Positions 29,611 through 44,085 of a DNA stretch of 64,000 nt are shown in pieces. The stretch spans positions 62,001-126,000 of the forward strand of contig MEED01000027.1 in the NCBI GenBank assembly GCA_001724855.1, given 5' to 3'. Numbering within the stretch: the stretch's first letter is position 1; each line of letters starts with the position of its first letter. This DNA comes from Lautropia sp. SCN 69-89 (GTDB taxonomy: Bacteria > Pseudomonadota > Gammaproteobacteria > Burkholderiales > Burkholderiaceae_E). The position numbers and the translations under genes were made by a program. The notes beneath the pieces are model-generated. The model was given only the letters and a program-made list of their open reading frames with translations. It was not told where the DNA came from and ran no database searches.

Positions 29611-31626
29611 TCAGGCGCGCATCAGCCGCATCGCGTTCAGGATCACCACCAGCACCGACCCCTGGTGCACCAGCATGCCGCCGGCCATGTCCACGTGGCC
29701 GGCGAGCACGCCGGCGAGCAGCGCGGCGACGGTGAGCAGCGCGATCACCAGGTTCTGGCGGATCACCCGCACCGTCGCGCGCGAGATGCGCAGCGCCTCG
29801 GGGATGCGCTCGAGCTGGTCGGCCATCAGCGCGACGTCGGCGGTTTCGAGCGCGATGTCGCTGCCGGCGGCACCCATCGCGATGCCGACGTCGGCCGCAG
29901 CCAGCGCCGGCGCATCGTTGATGCCGTCGCCCACCATCGCGACCACCTCGCCTTCGGCCTGGCGCGCGCGGATCCATTCGAGCTTGCCCTCGGGCAGGAT
30001 GCCGGCGCGTACTTCGTCGATGCCCACCGATTGCGCGACCTTCGCGGCGGTGCGCGGGTTGTCGCCGCTGAGCATCGCCAGCCGGCGCACGCCGATGCGG
30101 CGCAGTTCGGCCGTCACTTCGGCGGCGTTCGCGCGCGGCACGTCGGTGACGCCGAGCAGGCCGATCGCTTCGCCGTCCACCGCCACCAGCATCGCCGTCT
30201 TTCCGGCATCCTGCAGGCGCGCCAGGTGCGCGCGCGTGCCGGCATCGAGCGCGATGCCCAGGTCGTCGAGCAGCGCCGGCGTGCCCACGTCGATCGCGTG
30301 CCCCTGCCAGCGCGCGCGGATGCCCTTGCCGGGCACCGCCTCGCCGTGCTCGGGATGCGGAATCGGCTCGTCGAGTACCGCGCGCGCCGCCTCGACGATC
30401 GGAGGCGCAAGCGGGTGCGCCGAACCGGTCTCCGCGATCGCCGCCCAGCGCAGCACCGCGTCTTCGTCCGCGCCGGCCGACGCGAAAGCGGTGCCCGCCC
30501 CGGCGATCGCGGCACGGCCCGCCCCGGCGAGCGCGGCACGACCCGCGTCGGCGAGCGCAGCGCGGTCCGCACCGGCGAGCGCAGCGCCGCCCGAATCCGC
30601 GGCCGCGCCCAGCGAAGACCGCAGCGCGACCACGTCGGTCAGCACAGGCTTGCCGCGCGTGAGCGTGCCGGTCTTGTCGAACGCGACCGTGCCGACACGT
30701 CCGATGGTTTCGAGGTATTCGCCGCCCTTGATCAGGATGCCGCGCCCGGCGGCGCGGCCGATGCCGGCAACGATCGCCACCGGCGTGGCGATCACCATCG
30801 CGCCGGGGCAGCCGATCACCAGCAGCGTCAGCGCGAGCTCGACCTCGCCGGTGAGCGCGCCGGCCAGCGCCGCGAGGACGATGATCGACGGCGTATACCA
30901 GCCGGCGAAGCGCTCGATCGTGCGCTGTACCGGCGCCCTGGCGTCCTGGGCCTCCTCGACGCGGTGCACGATGCGCGCCAGCGTGGTGTCGGCGCCGACC
31001 CCGGTGGCTTCGAGCATCAACATGCCGTCGCGACTCACCGTGCCCGCGTAGACCGCGTCGCCGCCGCCCTTCTCCACGGGCATCGGCTCGCCGGTGATCG
31101 CGCTCTCGTCGACCGCCGCGCGGCCCTCGCGCACGATGCCGTCCACCGGAATGCGCGCGCCGGGGCGCACCATCACCGTCTCGCCGACCCGCACTTCGGT
31201 CGGGTCGACCTCGACCGCCTCGCCGCCGCGCATCACCAGCGCGGTCACCGGCGCGAGCTCGAGCAGGTTCGACAGTGCCTGGCGCGTGCGCCCGAGCGTG
31301 CGCGCCTCCAGCCACGCGCCGAAGACGAACAGGAAAGTGACCGCCGCCGCCTCCCAGGCCTCGCCGATCACCAGCGCGCCGACCGCGGCGATCGTGACCA
31401 GCAGGTCGATGGTGAACTGGCGTCGGCGCAGGCCGTCGAAGGCGCGCCGCGCGATGTCGGCGCCCGCCACCACCGCGGCGGCCGCCAGCAGCGGGTCGCG
31501 CAGCGCCGCGGTGGCGACGAAGGCGCCCGCGCCGAGGCCGAGCAGCAGCAGCGCGCCGGAGACCAGCATCACCAGCCGGCGGCGCGACGCGTGGTCGCGC
31601 CACTGCCGCTTCAGCAGCCCGGTCAC
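29611..31626 (-). CDS. Heavy-metal translocating P-type ATPase with CPG ion motif
   Basis: 671 residues from GTG 31626, overlapping the HMA gene stop (GTGA). About eight membrane segments. It has the phosphorylation motif DKTGTLT near residue 318, TGEP in the actuator domain, the P1B N-domain HP in AHPLAPP, and the hinge GDGINDAPAL. The ion-binding triplet in the sixth membrane helix is IGCPGAM, with Gly in place of the second Cys of CPC. No N-terminal metal-binding domain is fused; the separate HMA protein may supply it. A four-copy 8-residue Ala/Gly repeat sits near residues 346-378. Metal unknown; zinc/cadmium-type or other divalent metal export is inferred from family. Confidence 0.88.
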   Translation of the reverse strand: MTGLLKRQWRDHASRRRLVMLVSGALLLLGLGAGAFVATAALRDPLLAAAAVVAGADIARRAFDGLRRRQFTIDLLVTIAAVGALVIGEAWEAAAVTFLFVFGAWLEARTLGRTRQALSNLLELAPVTALVMRGGEAVEVDPTEVRVGETVMVRPGARIPVDGIVREGRAAVDESAITGEPMPVEKGGGDAVYAGTVSRDGMLMLEATGVGADTTLARIVHRVEEAQDARAPVQRTIERFAGWYTPSIIVLAALAGALTGEVELALTLLVIGCPGAMVIATPVAIVAGIGRAAGRGILIKGGEYLETIGRVGTVAFDKTGTLTRGKPVLTDVVALRSSLGAAADSGGAALAGADRAALADAGRAALAGAGRAAIAGAGTAFASAGADEDAVLRWAAIAETGSAHPLAPPIVEAARAVLDEPIPHPEHGEAVPGKGIRARWQGHAIDVGTPALLDDLGIALDAGTRAHLARLQDAGKTAMLVAVDGEAIGLLGVTDVPRANAAEVTAELRRIGVRRLAMLSGDNPRTAAKVAQSVGIDEVRAGILPEGKLEWIRARQAEGEVVAMVGDGINDAPALAAADVGIAMGAAGSDIALETADVALMADQLERIPEALRISRATVRVIRQNLVIALLTVAALLAGVLAGHVDMAGGMLVHQGSVLVVILNAMRLMRA
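30493..30588 (-). repeat. Four 24-bp in-frame tandem repeats in the metal ATPase
   Basis: Four adjacent 24-bp units (30493-30516, 30517-30540, 30541-30564, 30565-30588). The first two differ at one base; the others are more diverged. On the minus strand they encode GRAALAGA-type octapeptides between the phosphorylation loop and the nucleotide-binding domain of the P-type ATPase. Size is a multiple of 3, so copy number can change without frameshift. Confidence 0.8.
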
Positions 31627-31853
31627 AGCGGCGACACCTTCGCCGCGTAGCCCGCCTTCGCCACCACCTCGACCAGGCGCGCCGGCGCGACCTTGTCGGG
31701 GTCGTGCTCGACCTCGATGCGGCCGGTGTTGAAGTACACCTGCGCGCGGCTCACGCCGTCGAGCGCGCACAGCGCGCCCTCGATCTTCTTCACGCAGGAC
31801 GGGCAGCTCATGTCCTCGCTGCGCAGGATGGTCTTCTTCGATGTCTCGGTCAT
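31623..31853 (-). CDS. Heavy-metal-associated (HMA) domain metallochaperone
   Basis: 76 residues from ATG 31853, which has an AGGGAG site; a TTG three codons earlier is less likely. The metal-binding loop is MSCPSC (Cys 17 and 20). The ferredoxin-like beta-alpha-beta pattern includes VSRAQVYFNTGRIEVEHDP and GYAAKVSPL. Such CopZ/MerP-like proteins carry soft metal ions to P-type ATPases. Overlaps the ATPase start, so they are coupled, and it probably replaces the N-terminal HMA domain that the ATPase lacks. Confidence 0.88.
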   Translation of the reverse strand: MTETSKKTILRSEDMSCPSCVKKIEGALCALDGVSRAQVYFNTGRIEVEHDPDKVAPARLVEVVAKAGYAAKVSPL

Positions 31854-31980
31854 GATCGCCAACTCCCTGTTGCGATGCGGCCCGGCGGGCCGATGCAGCC
31901 AAGATAGCGAAGCGGGTCGGTACGATGAATGACCTGGCGCAATTTGCCGCGCCCCTCGCGCGCGGCGGCGCGCGAGCCCC

Positions 31981-32760
31981 TCAGGCGCCGCGGCGGGCCA
32001 GCTCCGACAGCCGGGCGCGATCGCGCACCGCGATCCAGCGCCGGCCGCTGTCGACGAGGCCGGCGCGGCGAAAGTCGCTGAGGACGCGGCTCACCGTCTC
32101 GACCGTGGCCCCGGTCATGTCGGCGAGGTCCTGGCGCGAAAGCACGGTGTCGATCAGGATCGCGCCGTCTTCCTCGCGCCCCATGCGATCGGCCAGCGCG
32201 AGCAGCGTCGCCGCCACGCGGCGATCGACCGGATACGCGCTGAGCTGCTCGATCGTCTCCTGGGCGGCGCGCAGCCGTGCCGCAACCAGCGCGAGCGTGG
32301 CCATCGCAGCGGCCGGGTAGCGCAGCAGCAGCGCGTGGAACGCCTCCGCGCTGGTCCACAGCACGCAGCAGTCGGTGTGCGCGCTGGCATCGTCGCGATA
32401 GGTCGCATCGCCCAGCTCGAGCAGGCTGCCGAAGTGCTCGTCGGGGCCGATGATCGCCAGCAGCACGTCCTGCCCGCCCGAAGTCGGGCGCGCGATCTTC
32501 ACCTGCCCGGCGACCACGATCGACAGCCGCGCCGCCGGATCGCCCGCGCGATGGATGACCTCGCCGGCCCGGTAGTTGGCCTGGCGGAACGACGCGGCCG
32601 CCTGCGCCAGCTCGGCGTCGGACAAGCCTGCGAAGAACGGCGACGCACCGAGCAGACGCCGCTGCTCGGTGGGCGTGCAGCGATGCGGTTCGACCGCCAC
32701 CGGCTCGACCGGCGTGCGCCGCCGCGCGGCCGGCCTGCGTTGCGACGGCGGCTCGTTCAT
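31981..32760 (-). CDS. Crp/Fnr-family transcriptional regulator
   Basis: 259 residues. A cyclic nucleotide-binding-like beta-barrel (about 35-150, with FFAGLSDAELAQ and GDPAARLSIVVAGQVKI) is followed by a helix-turn-helix near the C-terminus (SRQDLADMTGATVETVSRVLSDF). No Cys cluster for an Fe-S sensor is visible at the N-terminus, so it is not a classical FNR. It lies 127 bp upstream of the HMA-ATPase pair on the same strand and 22 bp after bkdB, so it could regulate either; the effector is unknown. Confidence 0.86.
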   Translation of the reverse strand: MNEPPSQRRPAARRRTPVEPVAVEPHRCTPTEQRRLLGASPFFAGLSDAELAQAAASFRQANYRAGEVIHRAGDPAARLSIVVAGQVKIARPTSGGQDVLLAIIGPDEHFGSLLELGDATYRDDASAHTDCCVLWTSAEAFHALLLRYPAAAMATLALVAARLRAAQETIEQLSAYPVDRRVAATLLALADRMGREEDGAILIDTVLSRQDLADMTGATVETVSRVLSDFRRAGLVDSGRRWIAVRDRARLSELARRGA

Positions 32761-32782
32761 CGCAGCGCCCGCGTCGCGCGCG

Positions 32783-34207
32783 TCAATCGACGAACATCGT
32801 CGCCGGACACTCGAGATAGCCGCGCAGCGCCTGCACGAACTCGGCGCCGTGCATGCCGTCGACCACGCGATGGTCGAACGACGACGACAGGTTCATCATC
32901 TTGCGCGCCACGACCGCGCCGCCGAGGATGACCGGGCGCTCGGCGATGCGGTTGACGCCGACGATCGCGACCTCCGGGTGGTTGATCACCGGCGTCGACG
33001 CGATGCCGCCGAGCGCGCCCAGGCTGGTCACGGTGATCGTCGAGCCCGACAACTCGTCGCGCAGCGCCTTGCCGCTGCGCGCCGCCTGCGCGAGCCGCGA
33101 GATTTCGGCCGCCGTCGCCCACAGGTCGAGCGCCTCGGCGTGGCGCAGCACCGGCACCATCAGCCCGGCGTCGGACTGCGTGGCGATGCCGACGTGCACC
33201 GCGCCGTAGCGCGTGACCACGTTGGCCTCGTCGTCGTAGCGCGCGTTGATCTGCGGGAACTCGCGCACCGCCAGCACGATCGCTCGCAGCACGAACGGCA
33301 GCAGCGTGAGCCGCCCGCGCTCGGCGCCGCGCTTCGCGTTCAGCTGCGCACGCAGCGCCTCCAGCTCGGTGACGTCGACCTCTTCGACGTAGCTGAAGTG
33401 CGGGATGCGACGCTTCGCCTCCTGCATCTTCTCGGCGATGCGGCGCCGCAGGCCGATCACCGGCACCGCCTGCTCGTCGTGGCGCTCGGCGTAGCGCGGG
33501 CCGGCGGGCGCGCGCCCGACTGCAGCGGCGGGTGCAGCCATCGCCGGGCCGCCGCGCACCTGCGCGCCGGCAGCCGCCCCCGCGGGCGCGGGCGCCGCCA
33601 CACCGGCGGCCGCCGCCATCGCCCGCGCGGCGAAACGTTCGACGTCTTCGTGCCGGATGCGGCCCGCCGGCCCGCTGCCGGACACCTGCCGCAAATCGAT
33701 GCCGCGATCGCGCGCATGACGGCGCACCGACGGCGACGCCAGCGGCTTGTCGAAGCCGACGTGCGCCGCCACGGCTGCAACAACGGGCGCACCGCCGACC
33801 GAAGTGCCGACGGCGCCGCCGACCGAAACGCCCGCCGCACCCATGGCGGCACGCACTTCGGCATGCGCCGCGGCCTCGCCGACCGCCGCTCCTGGGCCGC
33901 CTGGTGCCGCGGTGCCGCCCGCCGCGGCTCCAGCGCCGCCGCGCGCCGCCGTCGCCTCCCCCGCCCCTGCGGGCTCGATCCGGATCAGCTCCGCGCCCAC
34001 CGCAAGCATCTGTCCCGCGTCGCCGGCCAGTGCGACCACCGTCCCGGCCACCGGTGACGGGATCTCCACGCTCGCCTTGTCGGTCATCACCACCGCGAGC
34101 GACTGGTCTTCGGCGACCGTGTCGCCGACCTTCACCAGCCACTCGACCAACTCGACTTCCGCGATGCCCTCGCCGATGTCGGGCACCTTGATCACGCGAG
34201 CGGCCAT
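32783..34207 (-). CDS. bkdB: Dihydrolipoamide acyltransferase E2 of branched-chain keto-acid dehydrogenase
   Basis: 474 residues. Lipoyl domain 1-75 with lipoyl Lys 44 (MTDKASV). Then an Ala/Gly/Pro-rich linker, peripheral-subunit-binding domain (SPSVRRHARDRGIDL, about 150-180), a second Ala-rich linker, and a catalytic domain ending in the conserved DHRVVDG His motif. It forms the core that transfers branched acyl groups to CoA. It is 1 bp from bkdA2. No E3 (dihydrolipoamide dehydrogenase) gene follows, so that subunit must come from elsewhere. Confidence 0.9.
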   Translation of the reverse strand: MAARVIKVPDIGEGIAEVELVEWLVKVGDTVAEDQSLAVVMTDKASVEIPSPVAGTVVALAGDAGQMLAVGAELIRIEPAGAGEATAARGGAGAAAGGTAAPGGPGAAVGEAAAHAEVRAAMGAAGVSVGGAVGTSVGGAPVVAAVAAHVGFDKPLASPSVRRHARDRGIDLRQVSGSGPAGRIRHEDVERFAARAMAAAAGVAAPAPAGAAAGAQVRGGPAMAAPAAAVGRAPAGPRYAERHDEQAVPVIGLRRRIAEKMQEAKRRIPHFSYVEEVDVTELEALRAQLNAKRGAERGRLTLLPFVLRAIVLAVREFPQINARYDDEANVVTRYGAVHVGIATQSDAGLMVPVLRHAEALDLWATAAEISRLAQAARSGKALRDELSGSTITVTSLGALGGIASTPVINHPEVAIVGVNRIAERPVILGGAVVARKMMNLSSSFDHRVVDGMHGAEFVQALRGYLECPATMFVD

Positions 34208-34208
34208 T

Positions 34209-40419
<6,211 letters not shown>

Positions 40420-40424
40420 CGGAA

Positions 40425-40471
40425 GTGGGATCCAGTGGGATCCGTGGGACGTGAGTGGGACGGCCAGTATA
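40425..40471 (-). promoter_or_regulatory. metH leader: -10 box and four GTGGGA/TCCCAC repeats
   Basis: On the minus strand TATACT (40466-40471) is a likely -10. Between it and the ATG, TCCCAC (GTGGGA on +) occurs four times, at 40425, 40435, 40444 and 40455, spaced 10, 9 and 11 bp. They would lie in a roughly 40-nt leader. I see no known cobalamin or S-adenosylhomocysteine riboswitch here. Confidence 0.5.
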
Positions 40472-40570
40472 GCCGCGGGCGGACGGCGGTGCGCGGATAA
40501 ATCCCTGCCGGCGCATGCAGCGGCGCCCCGGGCGGCGGCGGACGCACCGCGCCGATCTTTCGCAACAGAT

Positions 40571-40584
40571 GGGCGAAATCGCCC
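40571..40584. terminator. Weak 14-bp palindrome between vanZ and metH
   Basis: GGGCGA-AA-TCGCCC lies 40 bp after the VanZ-like stop and 100 bp before the metH promoter. No T-run follows on either strand, so terminator function is doubtful; a 2-nt loop is also tight. Confidence 0.3.
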
Positions 40585-40623
40585 TAACAAGCTGAATTCA
40601 AAAGGAAATGTGGCTCAGACAGA

Positions 40624-40998
40624 TCATTGTGTATCTGGCCGACTTCCGGCTCGCAGGTCGCGTCGGCGCCACGCTACGACGATCAGCGCGGCAAGCCCCG
40701 CGCCGGCGGCATCGGCGACGAAATCGAACCAGTCGGCCTGCCGGTAGCCCGTGAACCCCTGCAGCACCTCGATCAGCGCGCCATGGAAGAGCAGACCGAC
40801 CAGCACGCGCGCGCGCTGGCTTGGCCAGGACGGCAGGCCGAGCAACCCCAGTGCGAGGAAGCTGGCCAGATGGTCGGTCTTGTCCCAGCCGGTGTGCAGG
40901 GGCGGCGGCTCGGGCATTGGCCATAACGACACGGCCAGCACCATTGCGAGTGCGAGGGCGAAGCAAACGCGCAGTGCGCGCGGGGAAGGGGGACGCAT
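40624..40998 (-). CDS. VanZ-like family membrane protein
   Basis: 124 residues from ATG 40998 with about four hydrophobic segments. DKTDHLASFLALGLLG and IEVLQGFTGYRQADWFDFVAD are typical VanZ-like motifs (WDK...H and R-x-x-D-x-x-D). The family's role is unclear; VanZ itself affects teicoplanin resistance. It is divergent from the EcsC-type gene with a 49-bp gap. Confidence 0.82.
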   Translation of the reverse strand: MRPPSPRALRVCFALALAMVLAVSLWPMPEPPPLHTGWDKTDHLASFLALGLLGLPSWPSQRARVLVGLLFHGALIEVLQGFTGYRQADWFDFVADAAGAGLAALIVVAWRRRDLRAGSRPDTQ

Positions 40999-41047
40999 CG
41001 ATGCCTCAGCGATCGGCGATACTCGGCACGAGAGCACGACGACCGCC

Positions 41048-41860
41048 ATGCCGATAGCCGAAGAAGACCTGCAAGCGATCGCCGAAGCCCGGGCGCTGCT
41101 CGAGAACCCGGGACTGGCGGTCAAGCTGACCAACGTGGCCGGCAAGCCGATCGAGAAGGGTTTCGAACTGCTGCCGCCGCGCTGGCGTGACAAGGTGAGC
41201 GCGATCACCCGCGACGCGTTGAGCGCGGCGCTCGGCGTGGCGATCGCCTCGATGGGCAAGAGCGCAATCGCGGCACGCCCGCGGCTGCACAAGCTCGCTG
41301 CCGCCGCGAGCGGCGCGGCCGGCGGCGCCTTCGGCCTCGCCTCGCTGGCCATCGAGCTTCCGGTGTCGACCACGATCATCTGCCGCTCGATCGCCGACAT
41401 TGCACGCTCGCACGGCGAAGATCTGGCCCTTCCGGAAGCGCGGCTGGCCTGCATCGAGGTGTTCGCGTTCGGCGGAGAAACGCCGGCGGACGACGCATCG
41501 GAAACCGCCTACTTTGCGATGCGGGCAGCGCTTTCGCGGGCAGTGTCCGAAGCCGCCGAATATCTCGCCACTCGGCAAGCCGCCGACGCCAGCGCTCCGG
41601 CGCTGGTGCGTCTGGTTTCCTTGATTGCCACCCGATTCAAGGTCCAGGTGTCGCAGAAGGCCGCCGCGATGGCGATCCCGATCGTGGGGGCCGCAGGCGG
41701 CGCCGCGATCAACTACTTGTTCATCGATCACTTCCAGTCGATGAGCCGGGGGCATTTCGCGATCAGGCGCCTGGAGCGCAAGTACGGGGAAGAGATAGTG
41801 AAGCGAGCGTACGAAGACCTCGCGCCGTCGAGCAGCACGACCGGGATCAAACCCGCCTGA
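41048..41860 (+). CDS. EcsC family protein
   Basis: 270 residues from ATG 41048. The middle part has the EcsC layout: Gly/Ala-rich hydrophobic helices (GAAGGAFGLASLAIELPVSTT) and IPIVGAAGGAAINYLF. The protein is probably membrane-associated; the biological role of EcsC is uncertain in Proteobacteria. Its last 14 bp overlap the end of the convergent NlpC/P60 gene. Confidence 0.8.
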   Translation: MPIAEEDLQAIAEARALLENPGLAVKLTNVAGKPIEKGFELLPPRWRDKVSAITRDALSAALGVAIASMGKSAIAARPRLHKLAAAASGAAGGAFGLASLAIELPVSTTIICRSIADIARSHGEDLALPEARLACIEVFAFGGETPADDASETAYFAMRAALSRAVSEAAEYLATRQAADASAPALVRLVSLIATRFKVQVSQKAAAMAIPIVGAAGGAAINYLFIDHFQSMSRGHFAIRRLERKYGEEIVKRAYEDLAPSSSTTGIKPA

Positions 41861-42380
41861 CCCCCGAGAATCTTTCCGCCCAATAACGCGCCCGCACCCC
41901 ATCGAGCCGCACCGTTCCTCCGCTGGACGGCGCATGCACGAACCGCCCGCCCCCCACGTAGATGCCCGCATGCGAATACCGCCCGCGGGTATCGAAGAGC
42001 ACCAGGTCCCCGCTGCGAACCGCCGAAGGCGGCACCGCCAGCCCCACCTGCGCCAGTTGCGCCACGGTGCGCGGGAGCGCGAGCCCCGCGGCGCGCCGGT
42101 AGACGTAGACGATCAGCCCGCTGCAGTCGAAGCCGCCTTGCGGCGTGTTGCCGCCATAGCGGTACGGGGTATCCACGAGGCTCAGCGCGAGGAAGCTCGC
42201 TTCGCGCGCGAGCTCGTCGGGCACGCGGCCCTGCGGGCCGTCGTCGGCGTCGGGCGCGGATCCGGCCTCGGGCCAGCCGGCCGATGGCGGCGGCAGCGTC
42301 GAGCAGGCCGCGAGGATCGAGGTGCCCAGCAGCCCGAGGAGCGCGCGGCGCGCGGCGCGGGCTTGTCCGGAGTTCTTCAT
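41847..42380 (-). CDS. NlpC/P60 family C40 cell-wall peptidase, lipoprotein
   Basis: 177 residues. Lipobox ILAAC (Cys 26) follows an Arg-rich start. The C40 catalytic residues are visible: Cys 86 in DCSGLIVY, His 137 in SHAGIYV, and a third polar residue near His 149. These enzymes cut gamma-D-glutamyl to meso-diaminopimelate bonds in murein peptides. ATG 42380 is chosen because it precedes the lipoprotein signal. A roughly 50-residue Pro/Asp-rich linker separates lipid anchor and domain. Confidence 0.88.
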   Translation of the reverse strand: MKNSGQARAARRALLGLLGTSILAACSTLPPPSAGWPEAGSAPDADDGPQGRVPDELAREASFLALSLVDTPYRYGGNTPQGGFDCSGLIVYVYRRAAGLALPRTVAQLAQVGLAVPPSAVRSGDLVLFDTRGRYSHAGIYVGGGRFVHAPSSGGTVRLDGVRARYWAERFSGVRRV

Positions 42381-42469
42381 GGCGGGGTCGCGATGCCGCG
42401 AAGCTGCGAACACGGGGGCAGTGTACCCAGCCCTCCGCCTCGCGTGAACCCGCGGGCCGACGAGCGCGC

Positions 42470-42856
42470 TCACGAGAACATCGAGCGCGCAACCGGAAAC
42501 AGGATCGCGGCCCAGGTCAGACCGGCCAGCACCAGCGCGAGCAGCACCGCCGCGCTACCCATGTCCTTGGCGCGGCCCGAGAGTTCGTGATGGTCGAGCG
42601 AGACGCGGTCGACCACCGCCTCGATCGCCGAGTTCAGCAGCTCCACGATCAGCACCAGCAGCAGCGTGGCCGCCATCGCGGCGCGCTCGACGAGGCTCAC
42701 CGGCACGAGGACGATCACCGGGGCGAGGCACAGCACCATGATCAGCTCCTGGCGAAACGCGTGCTCGTGCCGCCAGGCGTCGCGCAGGCCGCGGCGCGAA
42801 TAGAGCAGCGCGCGCCAGATGCGGGCCATGCCGGCCTTGCTCTTGTGCGGATTCAT
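42470..42856 (-). CDS. dgkA: Diacylglycerol kinase
   Basis: 128 residues with three hydrophobic segments. The conserved ELLNSAIEAVVDR and GRAKDMGSAAVLL of DgkA are present. It recycles diacylglycerol to phosphatidate in the inner membrane. It overlaps the upstream MFS gene's stop by 4 bp (ATGA), so it is the last gene of a leftward group of EamA, MFS and dgkA. Confidence 0.92.
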   Translation of the reverse strand: MNPHKSKAGMARIWRALLYSRRGLRDAWRHEHAFRQELIMVLCLAPVIVLVPVSLVERAAMAATLLLVLIVELLNSAIEAVVDRVSLDHHELSGRAKDMGSAAVLLALVLAGLTWAAILFPVARSMFS

Positions 42857-44085
42857 CTCTCCTCCCGAACCTGCTCATGATGCAGCGGCCCGGCGCCGAC
42901 GTGCAGTCGCGACGACAGGACCCACGTGGCAACGAGCAGCGCCGCGGCGCCGAACGGCAGCGCGCCGATGCCGATGGCGCCGATCAGCGCACCGCCCAAC
43001 GCGGCGCCGCTGGCCTGGCCGGCGTACATCGCCGAGGTGTTCAGCGCGATCGACGCCGAAGCCAGGGTCGGCGCGATCGCGGCCAGCCGCGCCTGCTGGG
43101 CCGAGTTCATCGCGAAGCAGCCAAGCCCCCACGACAGGCAGGCGGCGAGCAGCAGCGGCCAGCGCAGCCATTCGGGCGGCGCGGCCGACGGCGCGAAGGC
43201 GGCCGCGGCCAGCGCCAGCGCGAGCAGCATCGCGAAGCCCGTGCCGGCCATGATCGCCGCCAGGCTCGTCGACACCGCGCGGTCGGGGCCGAGGCGGCCG
43301 ATGCTGCGCGCCATCAGCGTGTTGCCGATCACCCCGAACAGGCCGAAGAGTGCGAGCAGCGCCGACACGGTGGAGGCCGGCGACCGCGTGGCCACGCCGA
43401 GTGCGGGCGCGACGTAGGCAATCACGGTGAACTGGCCGGCCGCCGACAACAGCGTCACCGCCAGCACCCCCACGAGCAGGCGGCTGCCGGCCACCGCGCG
43501 CCAAGCCGCGGCCGACAGCGCGGGCACCGTGAGGCCGCCGGGAATCGTGCGCGCGACCCACGCGGCCGCGACCGAGGCCAGCACGCCCGCAGCGAGGAAG
43601 CCCCAGCGCCAGCCCGCATACGCGGCGATCAGCTTGCCCATCGGCATGCCCAGCACCGACGCGAGCGACCAGCCGACGAAGATCGCCGCCACTGCGGCCG
43701 AGCGCTGCGCAGGCGGCACCAGCAGCGCGATGGTGGCCGCGGCCTGCGGCGTGAACACCGCCGCCGGAATCACCGTGATCGCGCGCAGCGCCGCCAGCCA
43801 GCCGTAGCCGGGCACGAGCGCGCAGGTGGTGTGGCCCACGGCGTAGAAGACCAGCGCGGCGAGCAGCAGCGCGCGGCGATCCACGCGCGAGGTGAACGCC
43901 GCCGCGAGTGGCGCGCCCACGCAGGTGACGAAGGCTGCGAGCGTGATCAGCTGGCCGGCGGTGGGCACCGACACGTCGAGGTCGCGCGCGAGCTCGTCGA
44001 GCATGCCGGCCACGATCATCATGCCGGTGCCGATCGCGAAGTTGCCGAACAGCAGCGCGCGCACCGCGGCGCGCGGCTCGTTCAC
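42853..44085 (-). CDS. MFS transporter
   Basis: 410 residues from GTG 44085 with about 12 membrane segments. It has the drug/H+ antiporter-like N-terminus (FAIGTGMMIVAGMLDELARDLDV) and motif A-like FTSRVDRRALLL. It resembles arabinose/drug exporters of the AraJ/YdhP type. Substrate unknown. It overlaps both neighbours by 4 bp. Confidence 0.85.
   Translation of the reverse strand: MNEPRAAVRALLFGNFAIGTGMMIVAGMLDELARDLDVSVPTAGQLITLAAFVTCVGAPLAAAFTSRVDRRALLLAALVFYAVGHTTCALVPGYGWLAALRAITVIPAAVFTPQAAATIALLVPPAQRSAAVAAIFVGWSLASVLGMPMGKLIAAYAGWRWGFLAAGVLASVAAAWVARTIPGGLTVPALSAAAWRAVAGSRLLVGVLAVTLLSAAGQFTVIAYVAPALGVATRSPASTVSALLALFGLFGVIGNTLMARSIGRLGPDRAVSTSLAAIMAGTGFAMLLALALAAAAFAPSAAPPEWLRWPLLLAACLSWGLGCFAMNSAQQARLAAIAPTLASASIALNTSAMYAGQASGAALGGALIGAIGIGALPFGAAALLVATWVLSSRLHVGAGPLHHEQVREER

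Noticed and set aside
28447-31650. Long + strand frame across baeRF3 and the metal ATPase
   Set aside because: Spans two unrelated, opposite genes in shadow frames; no domain and no start signal.
40420-40600. Possible S-adenosylhomocysteine or cobalamin riboswitch before metH
   Set aside because: I looked for the conserved cores and did not see them; a covariance-model scan would settle it.
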